64,000 nt of DNA from Pyrenula massariospora (Eukaryota > Ascomycota > Eurotiomycetes > Pyrenulales > Pyrenulaceae): assembly GCA_021030905.1 (NCBI GenBank), contig JAGFMI010000002.1, positions 496,001 through 560,000 of the forward strand, given 5' to 3'. The position numbers and the translations under genes were made by a program. The notes below the pieces were generated by a model that was not told where the DNA came from, made no database searches, and saw only the letters and a list, made by a program, of their open reading frames with translations. Of this stretch, positions 47,395-58,616 are shown piece by piece (the first letter of the stretch is position 1; each line of letters begins with the position of its first letter).

Positions 47395-50300
47395 GAGGAT
47401 GTCGCAAGACTGATATAAGGTGAGAAGCAGAAGGGATGTGTTTCAGGATGGGGCAGAAACGATCTCTAAGAATAAAGCCGTGAACTGTTGACCCTGGTAG
47501 CCTGTGGAAGGGGAGTCGGCTGAGCCTCAGTGCCTCTAGGCGCAAACTTATTATGATAAACGACGAGGGGGGGGTGGAGGTCCACCGAGGGAGGGTAAGC
47601 GTAATCTGGCCACGGTTACTAAAGATGGGAGACCGGGAGCCGGGCTGTTCCTGCAGCGAGGGAAGGTTGGAAGAGGCAAGATGAGTTCATCGATGGGGCC
47701 CTGGTAGTAGTCAAGGACATGGTAGGGGGGGGAAATGGAGGAGCCGTCAAGGCTAAGCTCATGCAGAAAGGGACGAGGTGCCTTTCCAACAATACGCTCT
47801 CGGGAGACTAGGCTCCAAAGGACAACGGGGATGCATGAGGGTGGAGACTGGGGGGGTGTTGTATTTCTGAAAATACTCATTGGTCAATTTGCGGCTGTGT
47901 TGGATGAATGCCATTTTGGAAAAGCCACCTAGGCCAGGACGATCGAAATAGTTTAACAGAGATCTGGTGGTAGCCGGGCTGCGGGACAGCCTCCGCCGCG
48001 CAGGAGCGGGATCCCTGCAGCTTTCGAGCGCGACAAGGCCAGAAGCAATTGTTGTCGCGCTGGACCAGTATTAGCCATGTTCCGGAAGGGAGACGGCGGT
48101 AGTATTACTCTGCTCGTATGTCAGAGATGGAGCATTGATTCTGATGACACGCGGTTGTCGGAGGAGTGCGGGTGAGGAATGATTCTGGTGCGGGTGCAGG
48201 GAGGGGGGTGTTGTTGGTGCCTGGGGAAAGGTACAATACGGGCAATTCTGGAACGAGAGATGGGTGGAGCAGAGGATGAGAGCATGGATGAATCAGGGGA
48301 GAGCGATGAGGACGATGAAGCAGGGAAGGATTGGGGTGCGCCTGAAGCGTCAGGCGAGCTTAGCGCGCTTTTTCGAGCCAGCGTGACGGGGAGGCTGGAG
48401 GTGGGCAGCGCATCCATGCAGTCAGAGCCACTACAGCCTGTCCAGGTGAGCTCGCCTGGTAGCTAGTAGGAGGTACTACTGCTAGCAGTCAACGCCTGAG
48501 AGAGGTGCATGCCCAGGGAGCTCACAGCATCCGGGGATGCGTATGCGTATACGTCCCGACCTCGTCGCCCATCACTCCCCCCGTCGCACGCCCTAGATAG
48601 ATGCTCCTGCAAGCACCACCTGGGAGCTGCAAAACCCAGCGTCCGGGACGGCAGGTCACTGTAGTCAACTGTTCCGAGCAAGAGGGTGTGTGGAGATGAG
48701 CTCCATGCGTGATTCTCTCGCGATAGCAGCGATACCCACCCGGCTCGTCAATCCTGCCTGATCATTTGTGCCTCGCCGCATGGGCGTGTGCCTATTCTCG
48801 GTACTCGGCTATGCTGCTTGCGGTAATGATGCGGACTCTGAGCCTCCCCCCTCCCGAGCCAGGATCAGCGACTGTTCGGCTGTCTCCATCTAATCAAGTC
48901 CACCATCATCACACCCTCGTCCACGTCAATGGCTCGATGATCCCTCAGACACATGCTCTGACCCACCACCCCTTTCATTACGCCGCTAACCTCGAAATGA
49001 CACCGTTTCGCTTGATCAACCGAGACCAAGCCAAGCGACTGTTGGTGGGGAGACGACAGGCGTGAACAGAGAAATACCAGCGACGGTGGTAATATTACGC
49101 CACCCTCCCTGTTACGCTTCCTGTGCTCTAACTGTTCAGCAACGGATCAGCGTCTGCCTTGTGCTGCTTGCTTCCCCATCGACCAATCGCCACCTGCATG
49201 AGAGCTGACATGGGTCTCAAAGTCAAAAGCTGGTGCAGCGTATTATCTCAGCATGCGACCCCTGCTCCTGCCTCGCACCAGTGACTCGATGAATCGAGGG
49301 CTGGCGATCGAAGCTATTCATCCTCTACGTAAAGAAGGAATCGTGCCAGCGAGAGAGAGAGACGAATAATGCGTGCTCTCGATTAGTCGGCGTGACGAGA
49401 TCCACTGGCAGCAAATTACCGGCAACGTCTGCGAAAAACGTACAGAACAATCTGCGAAATTGCAACAGCCACCCCGGTATTTTTTCCTCGGTCTGTTACC
49501 CGGACGGACGCCAGACCCGCCGGGAGGGTGGGCTGGCAACGTGTGTCTCCCCCATTGTTATCACGCGGCTGGCCATCCTCTCGGGCAGGTCAAGGCGACT
49601 TGCTTGCGTTTCACGAGCCGCCTAATTCTTCCAGGACGCAGAGAGACGATCAGTGGTACTATTGTGGGCGGGGTGAGCAATAGCCCTGGGCTCGGCTTCC
49701 CTTGGCTTCGATTAAAAAAAAAAGAATGTAACTAGTCTCCCAACGCTGCGGCGTCGTGATCATCCATCCCAAAGCCGCACCAGGCATCGCGCAGTGGCGT
49801 CTTCCGTTGCGTTTCAGATAATCACATCATCGGCATCATCTGTGAAGACTGGTATCGGCCCGGGACACGCTCGGCAATCCTCGACGTTGGATCCTGATTC
49901 CAGAACAGGAGGCACTCATAGGATGCACCAAGTTGGGTGGCAAACAACCGCATCGATCTGGTATCTGTCTCAGTAGGGCAGAGGCACTAAGCTGTCGGGA
50001 TCGATGAGGTAGCATGGAGCAATTATGTGTAGGGTCCTCAGCATCCTGGCAGGTATCTGCCATAGAGAAGGCCTTTTGCGAAGTCCCAGAAAGTGCTAGC
50101 CGGACCGTTCAATTTCCCGGTGACACTCGAATCAATTGCGGAGATCTCGTTACAAGGACCGTTAAAGTTTGATTGTTGAAGCTCGCTTTCTCCGCCTCGT
50201 CAAGCTACGAGTAACGAGACACGCATGACATCTAACAAAGTCCGTTGTCTCTAACTAGCATCGACTTATAGTATGGGTTTACCATACCATTACCAATGGC

Positions 50301-51880
50301 AGTCCACACAACCTTCGCTACTGCTTTTACCGAGCCTTGCAGGGCTTATCGTACTGGCCTGGCCGTAGATATCGATTTGGCGCACAGATCCAACAGCTAC
50401 GCCGTGGCTAATCAAAGAAAGGGCATTCTCTGCGACTCCGTCAAGGACATCTCATCTCCTGATGTCAATAGCGCCTTCAATAATAGCGAATGATCAACAG
50501 CTATGATCGACCGAAGACACCTGGATGATCTCAAAAAAGAAAAACCGGGAGGATGATCCAGAAGCTTTTGAGCTACAGTAATTTTACCGGAGCTTGTCAG
50601 TCAGTTGTCGGTTACCGCGGGTCCCGACAACCATGGACAATGAATCGCAGATTATCCAAAGTCCAGTGAATAACATCACAGGCAGAAGGATCATCAGGCT
50701 CCACGAGGCGACAGCGCAAGACCAGGGGACTGAACTCAAAGCTTGGGCCCTAGATCCCCGACGTCGCGTGGAGGAACCCTGCAGAGTTGGGCCCGTTAGA
50801 GCCTAACAAAAGTTGCTGGGGACCCCCGGCAATGCAGAGACACACACCTCCACTGATACGTTTATCATTGCAGTGTCAGAACGGTACACTACTATCCGTG
50901 GCCTCCTTCAAGTATAATACTGCTTTCGCTGTTATTCTCAAATTGCAGCCACGCTTAGATCTAGACGTTGATGTGCCAACACTAACCGGAAACTGATTAG
51001 AAACTTATTAAAAATCCATCTCGTTTCTCGCGTTAGTCGCGGAGACGAGTGAAAAGCAAGCGCGCTACAGATCCTAGAGTGTCCAATTTTCCAATCCCCA
51101 ATCATTTGGCAAATACATTGCCATATCCTGCCTGGTCCGGTTACGATCCACCCCTGGATCTCAATCAGGCTGGGGGATGACCATTCCTCGGATTATTGAC
51201 AACGTATAATTGTCGACCGTGACTACCAAAACCTTTCAGGAGTTGCTGCGTCGCACTCGCAGCGGCTGACCCATCCTAGTAGTGCTGACTGATGTCCCAG
51301 AAGTCCGGAACCCTGTCCGTCGAGCACATGGCGCGCATAAAATGTCGCCGACCAGGAAAGATCTTCGACAGTTAGGTTGCCTGTATCGTGGTCGTCACAC
51401 GTTCTCTCGTACGGAGTGTCCTGGAAGGGAAGTGATGCTCTCCCACGAGGCCGCGTGCCACAAGGATTCCCGCAGATGCCCCACGTCGTGCCAACGGCGA
51501 ATCAACCCCCGAGAGCCAGATCTTTGCCGCTCCTAGTAAAAAGATGATGGTTATATCACCTGGGCATATTACCGCGCTGCTATCCAGGTCATTAAACGTG
51601 TCCAGAGGAGCCCACCTCCATCCACCCACGCCAGACCTAGAAGTCCAACAAGGATAGTCAATCAAATCGCCTCCGATCTATTAGCGACGTCTTTTCAAGT
51701 TTGGTCGGCTCCGGCTTTCCGGATACCACGCAAAGGTGTATTCATTCGAAAAAGCCAAAGCTGCGTTACACCCTGCCCGACCTGACTGGCCGTACTAGTG
51801 ATAGGAGACACGATTGGCGGGCCTCTTTCGCTGCTGAAACCTCGCTGATTGGAATATTGGGATAAAGGCTTCTCATAGGT

Positions 51881-52333
51881 TCAGTGCAACTCTTCCACAC
51901 CCACCAACTCCATGGCTTGGCGGATGCCGGGGATGAGTAGCGAGATAAGCATCGCGAATCCTCCCGCACTTGCAGATGACACAACCGCACCTCTTATTGC
52001 CTCCTGCGTATACTCGGTCGGCCGAAACGTTGGCATCTGAAAGTCAGGCATAGATGTGTACTTTCTACCAAATATGGCGCTCTGTGGCAAGCGTCAGAAT
52101 ATTATTTGTCACCCAATGAGTGACGCCGCCAACGCCAGAGAACCAATCCCCAATTTCACCGGTAGCATCAGAGATCGGTCAATAGTCTGTCATAGGCTCT
52201 GCAGTGGTTCTGCACCAAAGGCGCAACAATGATCATCCACGATGAAGTTGATGTACGGCGTCGCAAATCTCACCACGCCAATGGCAGCGGCCAAAATAGC
52301 CGCCTGAACCTTCAGCCGCAGCTGATGAAAGTC
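51881..52333 (-). pseudogene. Interrupted coding stretch, membrane-protein-like, unassigned
   Basis: On the minus strand one reading frame runs from 52333 to 51881 with only three stops, all TGA (at about 52192, 52127 and 52112). Between them lie protein-like segments with hydrophobic helices: LKVQAAILAAAIGVV..ATPYINFIV, MLPVKLGIGSLALAASLIG, and SAIFGRKYTSMPDFQMPTF followed by AGGFAMLISLLIPGI. A possible acceptor (GGTAG) precedes 52333, and a short upstream open stretch beginning MGKMHLGEESE (from about 52470) could be a first exon. Either introns whose lengths are multiples of three (54 and 78 bases fit GT-AG) remove the stops, or CpG decay turned CGA into TGA in a dead gene. No family is recognised. 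Confidence 0.3.
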
Positions 52334-53355
52334 CTACCATTACGTGATTCTTGCCCTGCGTCTGCTGTGCCTCTTTGATTACATTCCTGTGGTCCAGCGT
52401 CCAGCCTCGTGAATCATTGTGTGACGGAACGAATTACCTCAGATTCTTCCCCGAGATGCATCTTCCCCATCTGCAGACATGTCGACGCGCGGGCATTTCG
52501 ACACCATTGAAACTTCGACTCAGACGGCCGAAGAGCTGGCCATGTTGGTGTTGGGTCTTTGCCGACTTTAGACTTGAGCACGGCTACATTGTATCCGATG
52601 CTTTCTTACCTCACGTAAAGCTCAGTCTCTATGTCGCATTCGCTGGCTGCCAGTGATCCGGTCACCTTGCCCGCCGGTGTTAGATAATTTTGGAGCAGAT
52701 GCTACCGGCGTCAGAGACTTCCGTGACACACAAAGCATACCCCAAACGTTGGCTGGATGGTCCTATGTTCGGCAGCCTGCCGAAACAAGTTGACTCTTAG
52801 ATAGGAACAATGGGAGATAGTAAGCCAATTCAACTGATGAAAGATCAGGCTTCCAGACCATGGCGTCGGCGCTCGCAAAGCCACAAGCTCGAGTCTTCTC
52901 GGCTTTTGAAGGATTACCACATCTGGTAAACAACCGCCGTTCTGATGTCGTTGTCGCTCCCGCCCCCAAAGCTGCGGAGGATTTACATGTGTCGTGCTTG
53001 TGGCCCAGCCGCGATGAATGTTGAAGCCGCCGAACTTGGTCAGTGTGACAAAGCTAGGGCCAGCTGAGCTCCCACGCAGTGCGGAGTTCCCTGAACCAAC
53101 TTAGATGCAGAACAAGGCGGACTTCTCATGTTGGATGAGGTCACGATTGATCACGATAGCACTCTGAAACAAGGCCCGGCAACGGTAGGAGAAAGTCGCG
53201 AAGGATGCCCAAGACAGGCTGGATCGTGACTACTCCTTCTTCATCGACGTGCGCACGGCTCAGCCACCACCAACAGCTCGCCATTGCTCTACTGGCTGCA
53301 TGTCATGCACCCGCACGCAGCGGTTCACTTGACAGGGGGATGAAACAACTGATAG

Positions 53356-53379
53356 CGGGGGAGGAGGAGGAGGAGGGGT
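53356..53379. repeat. GGA-type purine microsatellite
   Basis: A short purine-only tract of tandem GGA/GAG units within the gene-poor region. Its short length makes it an ordinary simple repeat. Confidence 0.6.
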
Positions 53380-53719
53380 ATCGGATGGACAGCCGAGAAA
53401 CGTGAGCTATTTTTGGCCCGGCCCACGGGTTCCTGACGGGTTCTGGATCGTGAACTCCATACTTCAGAACCTGCGACTTGCACCCTTCAAAACGCCGTTC
53501 CAGGATGTGTCACTCTTCTTGCACAGGTGAATCGGCATCGCTCTAGATCGTCGTACCCATGGGAGCTCCTGCGTACAACAATTGTGCCTTGCATTACTCG
53601 CGAATTATGCGGCGTTGACGAAACGCGATCGCTATGAAACACGGTGCCAACGTCGCCTATTGCTCGCCGTTTGCCTCGCTCACCCACTGCATGCCCATCT
53701 TGGTGATCATTTCGCCTCT

Positions 53720-55262
53720 TCACGCCGTCAGCTCGTCTCGTCCTGGAACAATCCGCGCGCACCACCCACACCAACACCGCAAGGCACCCGTCACTTCCCG
53801 CTGCAGGTACCTTCCAGATTCCCTTTCATCCTCAAACTCAGTCACCGTCGCGCCGACCCTGACCCTCTTTTTGACTTTCTTCTTCACGATTCCACCAATG
53901 CCTTCAACTTCCTGCCTCCAATACCCAGCCTTATCTCTTCCTCCGTTGGCTAGCTCTTTGCCCTGCACACCACCACCAACAATTCCATCTCCATCCTCCG
54001 CGAGCCCCGGCCCGTTATCGTAGTCATCACCACCAACAGCCGTAGAGTCATCAGCGCAACAGTCAATCTCAACCTCCATGTCCTTTGCAGCCAAACAATC
54101 CTTTCCTCTCCCGCACTGCTGGCCTTGATCCCCCTCTCCCATCCCGGTCCCCAAACCCCCAATATGCGTGCTGTATCTGCTTCTCCAAGTCCAAACTCGC
54201 TTGTACGTAACATCCTGCCCATGCAACGCGCTCCCGCATTCTTGACACAACCACGCCGTCTCCTCACACGTACATGGGTTGCGAGAAAACGCTAAGCTCG
54301 TGAACGCTTCCTCCTCCTCCCCCTCCTCATCCCTCCCATCCCCTTCTCCTCCTACCGAATGCGTAGCCCCTAGTCCTCCATCCACAGTTCCTTCACCCAC
54401 CACTTCCAGAGACCCAGCCCTCGTATGCCACCGCAGCGGGACCGCAAGGCACCGCTCGCACAGCCGCCGGTAGCGGTCTTTGAGAAAACGCGCACTCAGC
54501 GGCTTGGCCGTGCAGTTCCGGCACACGACACGGCCGCAGCGGCGGCAGGCACCCACCAGGTCCCGCGCACACGGCCCGACACGGCCGGTGGAGAGCCTTT
54601 CCCCTGCCCCTGCGTTCACGGCGGAGTGTATCAGGTGGCCGGGGGTTCTCTGCCGTCGGTCGTCGTGAGATGGACGGGAGGAGGGGCTCGCCGTTGCACT
54701 ACTATCGCGGCTTCTCGCGAGCACGGGGCCCAGTTGCGGGTGTGTGTGGGTCTCGATGGGCACGTCATTTTCGCAGCGCAATGTTTGCGCAATTAGCTGG
54801 TGCCGGAATGGGATGAGGGCGCGGCGGAAAGAGTGGCAGGTTGAGGCTAGGGAATGGAGGGTGTTGAGGTCGAGGGACTGGGTTAGAGTAGAGACTATTC
54901 TGTGGGAGAAGATGTTTCACATTAGATTCTTATCTCAGGCTCTTCATGATAAGGGGGACGGTAAGTGTGATGGGTTGCATCAGGGAAAGAATGGTCAGGT
55001 AGGTGTGTGTGTAGGTAAACAGTCTCTGATTTGATACAGGGACGACGTACGGATAGCAGCCCAGAGCTCGCGCAAAGAGACGTGTGTCGCGACTAGTTCC
55101 ATCATCTTGTGTCGTCGATATATTGTTGGATGATACCTTGATCGCCTGCCGTCGTAGGTGCCCGAGAATTTGGTATTGTTGATGGGCACGCCGCCCGTCG
55201 AGCGTTATCGAGCCAAGGTCGGGTTGTCCATCGTCCTCGTCCAAGTCAACGAATACCACCAT
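53720..55262 (-). CDS. Conserved fungal protein with F-box-like segment and Cys-rich zinc region
   Basis: This protein is of the kind conserved across filamentous ascomycetes but not functionally named. Exon 1 is 55262-55038 (MVVFVDLDEDDGQPD...ARALGCYPYVVP). Exon 2 is 54877-53720, opening SLDLNTLHSLASTCHSFR and then ALIPFRHQLIAQTLRCEND, an F-box-like helix pair. The total is 460 residues. The 160-base intron (donor GTATCA, acceptor ACCCAG) is longer than others here, so its ends are tentative. Zinc-type cysteines follow: CRRCGRVVCRNC, LCERC, CTCEETAWLCQECG, CGRGKDC and, near the end, CWCGWC. A middle segment YSTHIGGLGTGMGEG and the basic helix GIVKKKVKKRVRVGATV are also distinctive. A ubiquitin-ligase or scaffold role is possible but not shown. 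Confidence 0.75.
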
Positions 55263-55824
55263 GATTCCATGAGTCCCAAGACTCCAAGAAAGTAAGCGAA
55301 TGTAATAGATTTCAGGATAATGTTTTCAAGTGGGAACAGTGGTGAACGACTTGATTTTGAAGATTTGAGAATGGAAGAGTCGCATGAGGTATTTTCTATT
55401 GCCCCACATGTTCGGGGCGAGGGGCAGCGAGCTGGGCCCCTACGGCAATGCGGCTGGGGAGTATTGAAGCCCTCAAAACAACAAAACACGCTTAGACATG
55501 TAGTAGAGACATCATCGATCTCTACAAGCATGGACTATGATTATCAGATTCAGAGGTTAAGAGAACCGTAATAGCCTTGAGGCGAGATGGCAAAGTCAAT
55601 CCCACCGGCATCGCACGCTCCAATGCGGACCGCGATTACGAAAACTCACAGCATTGCTAGATGATGCTTCCATGGTGATCATGGATGCTGAGCCCACAAG
55701 ACGATGGACTCCATGAAGCTTCCAGGTCTAAGACGGGTAATACGCACCACCCCTAGTTGTCTCCTTAGAACTTTCGTCACCAGCCATGTCCCCTCGGCGG
55801 CGACGTCCAATTCAAGACCGCTTT
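55263..55824. other. Intergenic between F-box-like zinc protein and isocitrate lyase
   Basis: This holds the promoter of the minus-strand zinc protein and the 3' end of isocitrate lyase. ORFs at 55205-55571 overlap exon 1 antisense or in another frame and are shadows. Confidence 0.45.
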
Positions 55825-57556
55825 TCATCCTTGATGCCCCTTAAACTGGTCTTCGGTCACCCCCTTGCCCATAGCGCTCGTGCTACTTACGCCTCCGGTG
55901 ACCATCTTCAACAAATTGTCTACATAGTTGGCCCCACTCCATTTCTGATGCGTGACTACATCTACCTTGCTGGCCATCTCTGGCTCTTGGATCAGCTCTC
56001 CATAAGCGCGCATTCCGTGCTTGACAAAAGCTTTGCCAAACTGATCCGAGATCAGGGCAGTGCTATGCAGACCGGCAAGGGTAATGAATTGCCAACAGTA
56101 ACCGAGCTGGCCTAGACGCTTAATGTAGGTCTCTTGTTCGTCTCGTGGCATGGCGGTCTTCCAGTTAAAGGAGGGCGAGAGGTTGTACGCGAGTCTGGGA
56201 ATCATTAGCGATGATTTCAGAATGATCAAACCCGAGTCTTACTTCTGTTCCGGCCATACAGTATGCACACCATCTGCGAATTCCTTTGCCTGCTTGTAAT
56301 CGGGAAGTTTGCTCTCCATCCATATCATGTCTGCATAGGGCGCATATGCAATGGCCCGATTGACCGCGCATTGACAACCGCCCTTATAGCGGTAATATCC
56401 TTCCCGAGTTCTTGGAGCATCCCAGTCCCAATACACATCAACTCCTGTCAAGCCTTTGGCAATAACTCGCGCTTCCGAATTGCTCTTTCCTTTGACCTCT
56501 AAGTGATACTTTTCGATGAGTGATCGTTTGTTGACATGGACACCAGCGTTAATGGCATCAACAACAGCCTCGTCAAATAGCTTGACGCCCGCTTGAGCGT
56601 TCCACTGGTCTTCAATTGCCTGAAGAGCATCCCCAGACTTTCCCGACTGTTCCGCGGTAATCATTAAGTCATTTAGTGGTTGCAATGACGGGTTCGTCGA
56701 GCCAAGGATAAAGGCATGGTCACGTGGGTCAATGGTTGTTGTGATCAACGTTGCTGCTTCTGAATCTGTTCTTGCGACGGCCAGGAGATCTGAGCCCATA
56801 ATATCAGCTTGAGCTCTGATGGCGACTAGACGATTGATGTGCTCGCTGATAGGAACCAAGACTTTTCCTGCCATATGACCGCATTTCTTGGTGCCGGGCG
56901 CTTGGTCTTCGATATGTATGCCGGCAGCACCCTTCTCGATAAACAGCTTAGTTAGCTTCATTACGGCGGTAAGACCGCCATGCCCAGTATCTGCATCTGC
57001 AATTAAGGGCCTCAAGAAATCCGTGCTTGCGACGTTCTGGCGTTGGCTCTTTGGAGTCGTGAGGCGTTCCTCCCGTTGTTTGCGGTCATGAAATAACTGT
57101 GCCATGAAAAGGTGCTGCACTTTATTTGGAACAGTGTTCATGGGATAGTCTGCCAGATCGGGAGAGGGTTCATCCGTAGATGACGCTGTAGAAGAGCTCT
57201 GCCATCCAGAGACATAGACGGTGTCAAGGTATTTGGCCATCTGGGTGAGCATAGTGGGCTCTAAGCAACCGTAGGTGAAACTTGCTTCTTTCCGCTATAG
57301 GCTCTAGTCAGCGAATCCGGTCCATTGCGAGCGCGTCCCGACTCATGCTTACTCTGAATCTTTCCTCAACGATTTTCCAGAGCTTCTTTGCCATTGCATT
57401 ACTCGGATATTCAATCTTAATGTTTCCTCTTTTCTGTACAATCTGTTCGGCAGTAAATGGCCGCCTTGTATATCGCCATCTGGAGCCACTCCACCAGTCT
57501 TTTACAGCTTGGACGTCTTCCCGATACCGCTGGTCTTCTTCCTCTAAGAAGCCCAT
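55825..57556 (-). CDS. acuD: Isocitrate lyase
   Basis: This enzyme cleaves isocitrate to glyoxylate and succinate in the glyoxylate cycle, needed for growth on acetate and fatty acids. Three exons give 541 residues: 57556-57353, 57294-56243 and 56194-55825. Introns are 57295-57352 (GTAAGC/TATAG) and 56195-56242 (GTAAGA/CCCAG). The joins give [15 protein letters not shown] and [16 protein letters not shown], both conserved. The catalytic KKCGHM motif has Cys206. [29 protein letters not shown] and the terminal [20 protein letters not shown] are also fungal ICL hallmarks. It carries the fungal insertion and is not the shorter bacterial form. KKCGH and the overall match to AcuD favour isocitrate lyase over 2-methylisocitrate lyase. 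No C-terminal SKL-type peroxisome signal is present (ends GHQG). Confidence 0.95.
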
Positions 57557-58616
57557 CTTTCAGGATAATGAATCTCCAAATTGCAAGAAACACAGCGAAA
57601 CACTAGTACGGGGTAAAGCTTCGGACAATCTAGATACGTATGGAAACAATCTAGGAGATAAGATAATGAGGAAAAGAGAGAATAGATAGATGAAACTAGA
57701 AATTGTTCTCGGCACATGGCAATCTTAGCAGATCCAAGGACAATGTTCGGTCCAGCGGACTCTGGACTATTGCGGGAGGGCTAAAAAGCACGTCACGTCT
57801 GCTAAGGGGAGACGCGAAACCCAGGACCGAGCCTCGGCCACTGAACGGAGCGAGGATCTGTGGAGTAGAGAAACTCAGGGACCAGTCATGGACGAGCCAT
57901 TACTTTACTAAAAGAAGACTTTCATTCCCTACGATCTGTTAAGCTTTTCATGGACTATGCGGGGGGGACTTGCAGGTGGAGACACATGTGAGCCAGCCTC
58001 ATGATTCTAGCCTCCTATCGCTTCGGGAGAGCTCGATTGCTGCGTTCAAGTGCAATATACTCCAAACTGACGGGTAGCAGCACGGGTCTGTGGCTTGCCT
58101 GGTATCGAGCTGGAGGTGATGATGCTGCGTTTGGGTCCCCATGAAGGGACAGATGTTCAGCGGATGTCGATGATGATGGGTGAGGTTGGGTGGTTGGGCG
58201 CCGGCAGAAGTTGATCTGACCTCGGTAAAGAAGGGGATCCACTTTTCTCCGAGTCTTGCCGAGAACTCGGAAGGCTGCCGCTGGAAGGTTGATCGGGACT
58301 CGATCAGCCAATCTAAAGTTATCTCCCTCGGCCTGGGCTCCGACGTCTGGGCAACTCCCGACAGATTCTGGAGATTTGGATCTTGGAGTTGTCAATTGCA
58401 GTCTACCATCTACCTAAGTCTGTACCGCCGCCGTCGGGTGTGTTCGAGGGAGAAATCCTCTCGTTGGGATTCTCGCTGCGAGCAAACCCCCTCAAGACTC
58501 CCTGGTTATCAAAGCAGTCTCCAACCAACACCAGGCTCCAACGCTGGCACAGTTTCACAAGATGCCTTCTAAAACCAGGCCTCGACCTTTCTCGCACAAC
58601 AGCCCGAATACTGAGC
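57557..58616. other. Intergenic: isocitrate lyase promoter and trehalase 3' region
   Basis: 1.06 kb. The right part should hold the trehalase 3' end and the left part the isocitrate lyase promoter. Hexamers fitting the CreA consensus SYGGRG occur at 57860-57865, 57959-57964 and 57976-57981 but are close to chance expectation. Overlapping ORFs (126 codons on - at 58015-58395, 130 codons on + at 58180-58572) lack support. Confidence 0.4.

Larger units (their letters stand above)
47395..53719. other. Gene-poor region upstream of the C2H2 factor
   Basis: About 6.3 kb without a confidently supported gene. It contains GC-rich, G-run-rich sequence at about 47560-47880, an antisense ORF pair at about 48121-48466 (acidic on +, Ser-rich on -), a short poly-A run at about 49710-49725 and a GGA microsatellite at about 53356-53379. 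The only stretch that looks like interrupted coding sequence is at 51881-52333 on the minus strand, listed separately. No transposase, reverse transcriptase or long repeat is seen. Confidence 0.5.

Noticed and set aside
48121-48466. Antisense ORF pair (98 codons on -, 95 codons on +), acidic on one strand and Ser-rich on the other
   Set aside because: Both are explained by base composition, neither has a domain or spliced extension, and the two overlap.
52479-52656. Plus-strand open stretch beginning MSTRGHFDTIETSTQTAEEL
   Set aside because: It stops after 31 codons, and the continuation in another frame has no usable GT-AG intron of normal size; not separable from chance.
57860-57981. Three SYGGRG (CreA-type) hexamers upstream of isocitrate lyase
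   Set aside because: The degenerate hexamer is expected about once per 256 bases over both strands, so three is not evidence by itself, although CreA control of acuD is known in Aspergillus.
58015-58572. Overlapping ORFs of 126 (-) and 130 (+) codons between isocitrate lyase and trehalase
   Set aside because: They overlap each other on opposite strands and show no domain.
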